Below, in pieces: positions 24,797 through 33,047 of a DNA stretch of 64,000 nucleotides. The position numbers and the translations under genes were made by a program. The DNA lies in contig NZ_JBHLWN010000077.1 in the NCBI RefSeq assembly GCF_042432825.1, forward strand, positions 62,001-126,000, read 5' to 3'. Within the stretch, counting starts at the first letter, position 1. Each line of letters begins with the position of its first letter. Below the pieces are notes generated by a model. That model was not told the origin of the DNA, did no database searches, and worked only from the letters and a program-made list of their open reading frames with translations. The DNA comes from Gordoniibacillus chartarius. Its GTDB lineage: Bacteria > Bacillota > Bacilli > Paenibacillales > NBRC-103111.

Positions 24797-25759
24797 CTAT
24801 TCGCGCTGACCGCCAAACTTTCCTGCTATTATACCATGAATGTTTGGAACTTGTTGAATAAATTTTTCCGGGTCAGTCACATCATACCAGTCGATGTCCG
24901 GCATATGCCGGAACCACGACAGCTGGCGCTTCGCAAATCGCCTGGTGCTCATCTTGAGAAGCGACACCGCTTCGTCATAGGACATGCCGCCCTGCAAGTA
25001 AGCGGCGATTTCCTTGTAGCCGAGCCCTTGCATCGAAGTTAGCGTCGTCGAGTAGCCGGCGCGGAGCAGACGCCGCACTTCCTCCACCAAGCCTTCCTCG
25101 AGCATGGCGTCGATCCTCTGCTCGATACGCTGATACAGCAGTGCCCGATCCATCGTCAGACCGATAAAATAGCATTCGTACGGAGATTGCTTCTTCTGTC
25201 CGGCCTGGTGCTCACTCATCGGTTTCCCTGTCAGCCGTTCGATTTCAATCGCCCGGATCACGCGTCTACGGTCGTTCGGATGCAGCCGTTCGGCCGCTGC
25301 GGGGTCGACCTGGCGCAGCATGTCATGCAAGGCTTCGTCGCCGTTCTGCTCCGCATAATCGTTCAGCGCTTGACGCAGCGCCTCGTCCGAACCCGCATCA
25401 ACGAACCGAAACCCGTAACACAGCGATTCGATATACAGCCCCGTGCCGCCGACGAGCATCGGCAGCTTGCCTCTGCCGGCAATGTCGGCGATCCGTTCGC
25501 TGGCGGCTCTTTGAAAGTCGGCCGCCGAGAACGGCTCGTCCGGATCGCAAATATCGATCAGATGGTGCGGCACGAGAGCACGCTCCGCTTCCGACGCTTT
25601 CGCCGTGCCGATGTCCATCCCTCTGTACACCTGCATCGAGTCGCCGGATATGATTTCACCTTTGTGGCGCATCGCCAGCTCCAAGCTTAGCTTTGTCTTT
25701 CCGACAGCGGTAGGACCGAGCAGCACGAGCAGCGGGGGCTTCCGCCCATCGCTTGTCAT
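24797..25759 (-). CDS. miaA: tRNA dimethylallyltransferase
   Basis: 320 residues. It transfers dimethylallyl to A37 of tRNAs reading UNN codons. P-loop GPTAVGKTKLS, DSMQVYRGMDIGTAK substrate site, VGGTGLYIESL, and the DRRRVIRAIEI block are present. The start ATG overlaps the stop of the upstream methyltransferase gene by 4 nt, so the two are translationally coupled. Confidence 0.95.
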   Translation of the reverse strand: MTSDGRKPPLLVLLGPTAVGKTKLSLELAMRHKGEIISGDSMQVYRGMDIGTAKASEAERALVPHHLIDICDPDEPFSAADFQRAASERIADIAGRGKLPMLVGGTGLYIESLCYGFRFVDAGSDEALRQALNDYAEQNGDEALHDMLRQVDPAAAERLHPNDRRRVIRAIEIERLTGKPMSEHQAGQKKQSPYECYFIGLTMDRALLYQRIEQRIDAMLEEGLVEEVRRLLRAGYSTTLTSMQGLGYKEIAAYLQGGMSYDEAVSLLKMSTRRFAKRQLSWFRHMPDIDWYDVTDPEKFIQQVPNIHGIIAGKFGGQRE

Positions 25760-26529
25760 AGTATCATCACCCCGTATCCCAGCTTGCGTGCGGTCGGAAT
25801 GACGTGATCGAAACCGAGTCTCGCAAATTCGCCGCTCAGCCGCTGTTCCTTCATGACGACGGCTTTGCGGGCCACTCTCCTTGCCTCAAGAACCGCTTCG
25901 CGAGCAAGCTCACGATGATTCGCCTGCTCGCGGAGGGGCGAAATGGACGTCGAGGCGCCGATCGGCCGCCGAAACATCGGATCGAAATAAACGACGTCTA
26001 CGGACCGGTCGGGCAAGCCGCTTAAATAATCAAGATGTTCCTTGCGCTTCAGCCGGATGCGGCGCAGCGCTTCATTCATCCGTTCGTCGCCGGTGTCGTA
26101 GGTGGCGAGTCCGTCGGCGACGAGCCACGCGACGATCGGCTCGCTCTCCAGCGCGGTAACCGAGCCCTTCTCGCCGACACCGTACGAGAACACAATGGAG
26201 TCGGAGGCGAGCCCGGCCGTACAGTCCAGAACAGCGTCGCCGGGCTCGATCCGGGCGGCGGACAGCATCGCATCGTCCTCCCCGGCGCGAAGACGCTTCA
26301 ACCGGATCGCCGCCATGCTCGGATGGAAAAATAACGGCGGCTCGCCCGGACGAACGAGCTGCAGACCGTCCTTCGCAACAAGCAGAAGCTCCTGCTCGCC
26401 ATATTCCGCCAGCAGGCGCTCCAGAGAGCTGCGCCCCCGGGGAGCGAAGGCGGCGCCAAGCTCCTTCGCGGCAGCCTGGGCCTTGGCCAGCTGTTCCCCG
26501 GACGGTTCGTATGATGTCGTTACAATCAA
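25756..26529 (-). CDS. Class I SAM-dependent methyltransferase-like protein
   Basis: 257 residues from an inferred TTG start at 26529 (GGAAG 9 nt upstream). A frame continuing to 26910 overlaps mutL and encodes Arg/Ser-rich shadow sequence, so it is rejected. The N-terminal part (VTTSYEPSGEQLAKA) has a small unknown domain; the C-terminal Rossmann domain has AVLDCTAGLASDSIVFS (SAM loop), the acidic ALESEP and YFDPMF. It resembles RsmJ-like/YqeM-like rRNA methyltransferases, but the substrate is unproven. Lies between mutL and miaA in the operon. Confidence 0.75.
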   Translation of the reverse strand: MIVTTSYEPSGEQLAKAQAAAKELGAAFAPRGRSSLERLLAEYGEQELLLVAKDGLQLVRPGEPPLFFHPSMAAIRLKRLRAGEDDAMLSAARIEPGDAVLDCTAGLASDSIVFSYGVGEKGSVTALESEPIVAWLVADGLATYDTGDERMNEALRRIRLKRKEHLDYLSGLPDRSVDVVYFDPMFRRPIGASTSISPLREQANHRELAREAVLEARRVARKAVVMKEQRLSGEFARLGFDHVIPTARKLGYGVMIL

Positions 26530-26569
26530 TTCATGGCACTTCCTTACCGGAACGTATGGAACGTAATCG

Positions 26570-28585
26570 CTACATGACCCGCTTAAACATTTTTTCAAGC
26601 TCGTAGGTTGAAAAGCTGACGACGATAGGTCGGCCGTGCGGACACGTATACGGGTTGCGGCATTGTCCCAATCGATCGAGCAATGCCTCCAGCTCCGCCA
26701 AGCTTTGCCGCTGATTCGCTTTAATGGACGCCTTGCAGGAGCACAAAATCGCCGCCTTTTCCCGGACTTTGGCAATATCGATCGAAGCCTTCCCCTCCAG
26801 CAGCCATTCGCACATTTCCTCGACAATCGTCTGCTCGTCCCCGGACGGGAACCAATGCGGCAGCGAGCGGACGAGAAAGGCGCTGCCTCCGAACGGCTCC
26901 ATAACGACACCGACAGCAGCCAGCAGCGGCAGCTTGTCCTGCAGCTTCCCGGCTTCCGCCGACGTAAATTCGAATGTTAATGGCATTAACAGCTCTTGGC
27001 TTGCATCGGCCGGCCGGCCGAACTTATCGTAAAACCGCTCATAGTTGATACGCTCATGGGCGGCATGCTGATCGACAAGAAACAATCCGTCCTCGTTCTG
27101 CGCCACCAAATACGTCCCGTGCAGCTGTCCGATCGGCTGAAGACGCGGAAACGCCGGAAGAGCCGGAGACGCGTTGTCGGCAGCAGGCTCGGCCGGCTGC
27201 ATCACTTCGGACAGCGCGCTTACAGCCTGCTTGAACGATTCTCCGCTCCCTGTGCCGCGATAAGCTTCTTGACGGGACGAATACGGCCTGTTAGCCTTTT
27301 CCATTTTACCTTCTTCGTTTGCCGCCTGCAACCCGGACGCGGACGTGCCGTATGAGAAGGCGCCCCCGGTCGCAGGAGACGGATTTGCGGGCTGCCGCCA
27401 TGAAGCGTCCGTCTGCGTCTGCGCCTGTTGCTGCGTCTGCGCCTGTTGCTGCGTCTGCGCCTGTTGCTGCGTCTGCGGCTGCGTCTGCCTCTGCGGCTGA
27501 TCCTTATCAGCTTCCGGCATCGGGCGGTACAAGGTCATCTGCTCTTGAACGACAGCCGGCTTCGGAGCGGCGGACTTCGCGATTTGCGGGATCAGCACCT
27601 GATTGCCGAGCGACTCCCGCACCGAGCGTTCGATCAGCTCCATCAGCTCCTGCTCCTTGCTGAAACGTACTTCAAGCTTGGAAGGATGCACATTGACGTC
27701 GACAAGCACCGGATCCATCTCGACCCGCAGCGCCGCCACCGGAAACCGGTTGATCGGCAGCAGCGTGTGATAGCCCTGCAGTAACGCTTGGTTGAGCGAA
27801 TAATTGCGGATATAACGCCCATTCACGACGACGGTAATACCGCTGCGGTTTGCGCGCGTCACTTCCGGCTTGGCGATCCAGCCCCGCAGCTTGTAATCGA
27901 GACTTTCGCCGGTCAATTCGGTCATTTGCTTTGCCAGCGCCGTCCCGTAAATCGCGGCCAGCACCTGCAGCCCGTCGCCCGAGCCCAATGTCTGCAGCAG
28001 CGTATGTCCGTTATGCTTTAAGGTAAAGGCAATGTCCGGGTGTGCGATCGACATCCGGTACAAGTAATCCGATACGTGCCCGAGCTCCGTCTGGATCGAT
28101 TTCATATATTTGAGCCGAGCCGGCGTATTGTAGAACAGCTCTCTGACAACGATGTCCGTTCCCCGCTCGGCTGCGGCGTCCGCCGCTTCGCGAATCGTCC
28201 CGCCTTCAATGACGATACGCCGGCCCAGCCCGTCGGTGCGGGCCGACGTCGTGCAGGTCAGCTTGGATACGGCGGCGATACTCGGCAGCGCTTCGCCCCG
28301 GAAGCCGAGCGTTCGGATCGAGAACAAATCTTTGCTTGTGGCGATTTTGCTCGTGGCATGCCGCTGGAACGCCGTCTCGCTGTCGTCCGCCTCCATCCCG
28401 GAACCGTTGTCCGTCACGCGGATCAGCTGCAGGCCGCCCTCTTCAATCGTCACGTCGATTCGCGTCGAGCCGGCATCGACCGCATTCTCGACCAGCTCCT
28501 TCACGACGGACGACGGACGCTCCACGACTTCGCCTGCGGCGATCTGGTTGGCGATGTGCTCGTCGAGCAGCTTGATTTTGCCCAT
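26570..28585 (-). CDS. mutL: DNA mismatch repair protein MutL (endonuclease type)
   Basis: 671 residues from ATG at 28585, with CAGGAGG upstream; the longer frame to 28804 is discarded. GHKL ATPase N-terminus (HIANQIAAGEVVERPSS, ELVENAVDAG, DNGSGM, GFRGEALPSI). A low-complexity Gln-rich linker (~345-490). A C-terminal endonuclease domain with the metal motif DQHAAHERINYE and CPHGRP near the end. It nicks the new strand after MutS recognition; such MutL is typical of organisms without MutH. Confidence 0.96.
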   Translation of the reverse strand: MGKIKLLDEHIANQIAAGEVVERPSSVVKELVENAVDAGSTRIDVTIEEGGLQLIRVTDNGSGMEADDSETAFQRHATSKIATSKDLFSIRTLGFRGEALPSIAAVSKLTCTTSARTDGLGRRIVIEGGTIREAADAAAERGTDIVVRELFYNTPARLKYMKSIQTELGHVSDYLYRMSIAHPDIAFTLKHNGHTLLQTLGSGDGLQVLAAIYGTALAKQMTELTGESLDYKLRGWIAKPEVTRANRSGITVVVNGRYIRNYSLNQALLQGYHTLLPINRFPVAALRVEMDPVLVDVNVHPSKLEVRFSKEQELMELIERSVRESLGNQVLIPQIAKSAAPKPAVVQEQMTLYRPMPEADKDQPQRQTQPQTQQQAQTQQQAQTQQQAQTQTDASWRQPANPSPATGGAFSYGTSASGLQAANEEGKMEKANRPYSSRQEAYRGTGSGESFKQAVSALSEVMQPAEPAADNASPALPAFPRLQPIGQLHGTYLVAQNEDGLFLVDQHAAHERINYERFYDKFGRPADASQELLMPLTFEFTSAEAGKLQDKLPLLAAVGVVMEPFGGSAFLVRSLPHWFPSGDEQTIVEEMCEWLLEGKASIDIAKVREKAAILCSCKASIKANQRQSLAELEALLDRLGQCRNPYTCPHGRPIVVSFSTYELEKMFKRVM
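27417..27499 (-). repeat. 18-bp tandem repeat in the mutL linker
   Basis: Three perfect tandem copies of an 18-nt unit starting at 27417, 27435 and 27453, then degenerate copies. Together they encode (QQQAQT)n. An in-frame unit allows length variation without disrupting MutL. Confidence 0.85.
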
Positions 28586-28605
28586 GGTGTGCCTCCTGAA
28601 AGTCG

Positions 28606-30105
28606 TTATTGCGCCTTCGCTTTGGCCGACAACGTCAGCGTGCCGTTCGTATCCGTATAAGACAGCTCGGAGAACGTGCTGCGCAGCGATTCCAGATCGA
28701 TGAAGCTTGAGCCGTCGCGCAGAACGAGCTGGTGCGAGCTTTCGCTGTACTGACCGGTTTTGCCGCCGGCCGCTATATCGACGGAGCGCGTCTCGCCGTT
28801 CCACGTGACGGTGCCGGCAAGCAGCGACGTAACCGTGCGCGTCGGCGCATACACATGCCCTTGCTCCCGGATCACCTGCATGTCGTCCCCAATGTCGACG
28901 CCGTTCACAAACATTCTATGTTTATCGTCCTTAATGGACAGCTCGCTCAATCCGGCCTTCCGGAGCGCCGCAAGGAGCTGTGCCGTCTCGCCCTCCACCA
29001 CAATGTCGGGGGTAATGCCTATATGATTGACTTTCGTCATCTTCGGAGTCAAATATTCCTGAACCGTCACCTTCAGCGCACCGCCGCTCGGCAAATTATA
29101 AATCTGCTGAACGCTGCCCTTGCCGAACGTCTTCGTCCCGACTACGGCGGCAATCTGGTAATCGCGGAGTGCGCCTGTAATGACTTCGGACGCGGAGGCG
29201 CTGCGCTCGTTGACGAGAATCGTGACCGGGACGGCCAGCTTGCGGCCTTGAAGCGTTACCGGCTCGTCGACGCCGTTGCGGTCCTTCGTATGAATAAGCA
29301 CGCCGGAATCGACGAACTGCTCGACGATCGTCTTGGCGCTCGACAGCAGTCCGCCCGGATTGTCGCGCACGTCGATAATGAACGACTTGGCGCCCTGCTT
29401 CAGCAGCTCATCGAGCTTTGCCGCGAATTTCGTCCCCGCATCGCTGGAAAACTCCGTCACTTGAATGTAGCCGACTTCCGGTTGGAACAATTCGGCGTTG
29501 ACCGGCGGCAGCTGAATTTTTTGGCGGGTTAGCGAAAATTCCTTCGTCACGTCGCCGCGCTTGACGGTAACGGAAACCTTCGTGCCTTCCGGACCTAAGA
29601 TTTGCTTCACGACTTCGCCAGTCGTATCGGCGCCTTCGACCGGGTTGCCGTCGACGGCGGTGATGTAATCGTCCCGCTGCAGCCCCGCCGATTCGGCCGG
29701 CGAGCCCGGGATCAGCCGGTCGATGTAAACGCCGACGTCATCGACGCCGACGACAGCGCCGATGCCGACATAGTTTTGCTCGAGAGAATCCGTAAACTGG
29801 CTAAGCTCTTCGCTCGTAAAATAATCCGTATACGGATCCTTCAGCAGCTCCAGCATATCCGGCACGGACAAGCCTTCCAGCGCCGAACGGGGCGTACCGC
29901 TGACATGCAGCTCGCTGAGAAGCTGCAGTACGGCACTGCGGTCAAGCTTCTGATCGGCCGACTCCTCCTCGGCAGAAACGGCAGCGGGAGCCAGCGATCC
30001 GGTTAACGCGATAGCAAGTGCGGCGGTCAGCCAAATCCGGCTGCGGCGCCGGTGCGAGGAAGCTGATCGATTGTCAGGTGCGGATAAAGGGAATAAGTGC
30101 TTCAT
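28606..30105 (-). CDS. S41-family (CtpA-like) carboxyl-terminal processing peptidase
   Basis: About 499 residues from ATG at 30105 (GAGGAG 10 nt upstream, just after the mutS stop). Sec signal peptide or anchor (~22-45), N-terminal helical region with DPYTDYF, PDZ domain (~95-180), S41 core with catalytic Ser in NERSASASEV and Lys in TKTFGKGSVQ, and a C-terminal copper amine oxidase N-like domain (~400-490). Family members process secreted or membrane proteins. It sits unusually between mutS and mutL, 20 nt upstream of mutL. Confidence 0.9.
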   Translation of the reverse strand: MKHLFPLSAPDNRSASSHRRRSRIWLTAALAIALTGSLAPAAVSAEEESADQKLDRSAVLQLLSELHVSGTPRSALEGLSVPDMLELLKDPYTDYFTSEELSQFTDSLEQNYVGIGAVVGVDDVGVYIDRLIPGSPAESAGLQRDDYITAVDGNPVEGADTTGEVVKQILGPEGTKVSVTVKRGDVTKEFSLTRQKIQLPPVNAELFQPEVGYIQVTEFSSDAGTKFAAKLDELLKQGAKSFIIDVRDNPGGLLSSAKTIVEQFVDSGVLIHTKDRNGVDEPVTLQGRKLAVPVTILVNERSASASEVITGALRDYQIAAVVGTKTFGKGSVQQIYNLPSGGALKVTVQEYLTPKMTKVNHIGITPDIVVEGETAQLLAALRKAGLSELSIKDDKHRMFVNGVDIGDDMQVIREQGHVYAPTRTVTSLLAGTVTWNGETRSVDIAAGGKTGQYSESSHQLVLRDGSSFIDLESLRSTFSELSYTDTNGTLTLSAKAKAQ

Positions 30106-30122
30106 AGTAGTCACGCTCCTCG

Positions 30123-32990
30123 TCATCGTTGGTCTTGAAGCTTCCGCTTCCATTCGTAAATCATATTCATCGCCTGCAGCGGCGTCATATTAATCAAATC
30201 TACGGATTTGAGCTGCTCGAGCACCTGGTCGCTCTTCCCGTCCGATTTTTTCTTCGGCTTGTCCGATTCGGCGTCGGGAAACAGGCTGAGCTGTTGCACG
30301 GCCGGCTGCGGGAGGACGGACGGCTCCTGCTGTGCGGACGTATCCGGCAGAACCGACGGCTCCTGCTGAGCGGGCAATGGCGCCAAAGCGGAAGGCTCCG
30401 CCGGTTCGGATGACTGCGCCTGAGCGGACGATTGCTGTTGCGCATGCCATTGCGGCTGGGCAAGCGGCGGTCCGGAAGCCTGGGACTCGCTCCCCGACTT
30501 CACTTCCGCAGGCCGCCCGCCGGCTTGTTTCACAGCAGAGCCTTCGAGCTGGCTTCTCGCCTCGAACGCGTGAAGCAGCTCGTACGACCGGCTGATGATT
30601 GTCTCCGGCAATCCGGCGATCTGCGCGCAGTAAATGCCGTAGCTCGTACTCGCCGCGCCGGGAATCAGCTTTCGCAGGAACGTAACGTCGCGTCCGCTCT
30701 CCTTGACCGCCATGCAGACGTTGCGAAGCTGGCGAAGACTGTCCTCGAGGTGCGCAAGCTCGTGAAAATGCGTGGATACGAGCGTTTTGCAGCCGACCCG
30801 GTCATGCAGGAATTCGATCACCGCCTGCGCGATCGCCATCCCTTCGCCCGTCGACGTGCCGCGCCCAAGCTCGTCAATAATGACAAGCGAGCGCGGCGTC
30901 GCCTTCTCGGTCATAATTTGAATATCCATCATCTCGACCATGAACGTGCTCTGTCCGCCGATCAGATCATCCGCAGCCCCGATTCGCGTAAAAATGCGGT
31001 CGACGATAGGAATCACCGCTTCCTCCGCCGGAACGAAGCAGCCGATTTGCGCCATCAGGCAGATAACCGCCACTTGACGCATATAGGTGCTCTTCCCCGC
31101 CATATTCGGACCCGTAATCAGCAGCATCGAGCCGCCCTGCTCCGAAAGCTCCGTATCGTTGGCGATAAACGTGCCGCCGTCCATAACGGCCTCGACGACC
31201 GGATGGCGGCCGAGCTTCACCTGAAGATCGTACCCGTCGGTCACCCGCGGACGATGGAAGCGGCGCTCCGCGCTGACCGCGGCAAGCGACTGCAGCGCAT
31301 CGACCGCCGCAATCGTTTCGGCGAGCCGCTGCAGGCGAGGAATATGCGCGGCTACGCTGTCGCGAACGCCGGCAAACAGCTCATACTCGAGATCGACCAT
31401 CTTGTCCTGCGCCTCGAGAATGAGCGCTTCCTTCTCTTTCAGCTCCGGCGTCACATACCGCTCGGCGTTCGCAAGCGTCTGCTTGCGTTCGTAGCGGCCT
31501 TCCGGCAGCGACGCCACATTCGCTTTTGTAATCTCGATAAAGTAGCCGAACACTTTGTTGTAGCCGATCTTCAGCGACTTGATGCCCGTCGCCTCCCGCT
31601 CCTGGCGCTCCAGCTCGGCGATCCACTGCCGGCCGTTCCGGCCGGCCTCGCGCAGCTGATCGAGATACGCGTCGTAGCCCTCGCGGATCATGCCCCCGTC
31701 CCGCACCGATACCGGCGGCTCGTCGCCGATCGCCGCGGCGATCGCATCATGAACGTCGGCGCAAGGGTCGAGGCGCTCGGCCAGACGCCGCAGCGTCTCC
31801 GAGCCCGAAGCGCGGCAGGCGGCGACGAGCGACGGCACTTGCGCGAGCGATACGCGCAGCGCGAGCAAATCGCGAGCGTTCGCGCTGCCGTAGGCGATGC
31901 GGCCGACGAGCCGCTCGAGATCGTACACGTCCCGCAGCGCCATCCGGACGTCTTCGCGGGCGATAAGGCCGCGGTACAGGGCGTCGACGGCCTCAAGCCG
32001 CTCCTCGATCGCCGCGACATTCATCAGCGGCTTCTCGATCCAGCGCCGCAGGGCACGCGCGCCCATCGCCGTTACAGTGCGGTCGAGCAGCCACAGCAGC
32101 GAGCCCTTGCGGCTGCGCTCGCGTACCGTCTCCGTCAGCTCCAGATTGCGGCGCGTAAACGGGTCCATAATCATGTAATGATTCGGTTCGTAGTGACGAA
32201 TCGTCTTCACGTGCCCGAGCGAGCGCTTCTGCGTTTCGTGCAGGTAGCCGAGCAGCAGAGCGACGCCTTCGCGGCTGACCGCCGGTAACGCGGCAACGCT
32301 CGCCGCATCGAAATGCTCCTGCAGCAGCGCTTCATGCTCCGGCGTGACGGACCGCGCCGTCAGCACGGCTGGCTTCGCCGCCGCGAGCGCTCCGGCGCCG
32401 CCTCCTTCGACGTTGTCGCCGTCGCCGGCCTTGCCCCGGAACAGGCCGAGCAGCTCCTCCGAAGCGACGATCTCCGACGGACGGTATGTATTCAGCTCAT
32501 CCGCGAGCAGCTCAAGCGACCCGCCCGCTTCGGTGACGTATAGCTCGCCTGTCGTAATGTCGCAAGCGGCAAGCCCGTACACGAGCCCGTCGTACGTAAC
32601 CGTGGCGATATAGTTGTTCGCTCCGTCCCCGAGAGCCTTGCTGTCCATGACGGTGCCGGGCGTCACGATTCGTACGATTTCGCGGCGAACGACTCCTTTC
32701 GCCTCGGTCGGGTCCTCCACTTGCTCGCATACGGCAACCTTGTAGCCCTTCTCCACCAGCCGGGCGATGTAATTTTCCGCGGAATGGTGAGGCACGCCGC
32801 ACATCGGTATGCGGGTGTCCGTGCCGCCGTCGCGGCCGGTTAACGTTATTTCAAGCTCGCGCGAGGCCTCGAGCGCATCGTCGAAAAACATCTCGTAGAA
32901 GTCGCCCAGCCGGAATAGCAAAATCGCATCCTTGGCCTGCTCCTTCACGGACAAATATTGCTGGATCATCGGCGTATAGGTCGTAGTCAT
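30123..32990 (-). CDS. mutS: DNA mismatch repair protein MutS
   Basis: 955 residues. Mismatch-binding domain with LGDFYEMFF, connector, lever and clamp, then ABC ATPase: Walker A GPNMAGKSTYMRQ, signature STFMVEM, Walker B IIDELGRGTS. Residues ~800-915 are an Ala/Gln/Ser/Pro-rich linker ending in QLSLF, a canonical beta-clamp-binding motif, then a C-terminal dimerisation segment. This linker is longer than in B. subtilis MutS (~860 residues in total). GGGGGAA precedes ATG. Confidence 0.96.
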   Translation of the reverse strand: MTTTYTPMIQQYLSVKEQAKDAILLFRLGDFYEMFFDDALEASRELEITLTGRDGGTDTRIPMCGVPHHSAENYIARLVEKGYKVAVCEQVEDPTEAKGVVRREIVRIVTPGTVMDSKALGDGANNYIATVTYDGLVYGLAACDITTGELYVTEAGGSLELLADELNTYRPSEIVASEELLGLFRGKAGDGDNVEGGGAGALAAAKPAVLTARSVTPEHEALLQEHFDAASVAALPAVSREGVALLLGYLHETQKRSLGHVKTIRHYEPNHYMIMDPFTRRNLELTETVRERSRKGSLLWLLDRTVTAMGARALRRWIEKPLMNVAAIEERLEAVDALYRGLIAREDVRMALRDVYDLERLVGRIAYGSANARDLLALRVSLAQVPSLVAACRASGSETLRRLAERLDPCADVHDAIAAAIGDEPPVSVRDGGMIREGYDAYLDQLREAGRNGRQWIAELERQEREATGIKSLKIGYNKVFGYFIEITKANVASLPEGRYERKQTLANAERYVTPELKEKEALILEAQDKMVDLEYELFAGVRDSVAAHIPRLQRLAETIAAVDALQSLAAVSAERRFHRPRVTDGYDLQVKLGRHPVVEAVMDGGTFIANDTELSEQGGSMLLITGPNMAGKSTYMRQVAVICLMAQIGCFVPAEEAVIPIVDRIFTRIGAADDLIGGQSTFMVEMMDIQIMTEKATPRSLVIIDELGRGTSTGEGMAIAQAVIEFLHDRVGCKTLVSTHFHELAHLEDSLRQLRNVCMAVKESGRDVTFLRKLIPGAASTSYGIYCAQIAGLPETIISRSYELLHAFEARSQLEGSAVKQAGGRPAEVKSGSESQASGPPLAQPQWHAQQQSSAQAQSSEPAEPSALAPLPAQQEPSVLPDTSAQQEPSVLPQPAVQQLSLFPDAESDKPKKKSDGKSDQVLEQLKSVDLINMTPLQAMNMIYEWKRKLQDQR

Positions 32991-33038
32991 CGGTTCCCCC
33001 AGAACATCTATGAAACTCGTAAACTGTCTATCGACTCT

Positions 33039-33047
33039 ATTATAGCA
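33039..33047 (-). promoter_or_regulatory. Extended -10 promoter of mutS
   Basis: Minus strand TGC-TATAAT (33047-33039), overlapping the stop codon region of the upstream amidoligase gene. No good -35. It lies 48 nt before the mutS ATG. Confidence 0.5.

Noticed and set aside
26529..26910. N-terminal extension of the methyltransferase into mutL
   Set aside because: Overlaps mutL coding sequence and reads as Arg/Ser-rich shadow; a TTG with GGAAG at 26529 gives the family length.
30432..32288. 618-codon open frame opposite mutS
   Set aside because: Arg/Leu-rich shadow without start signals.
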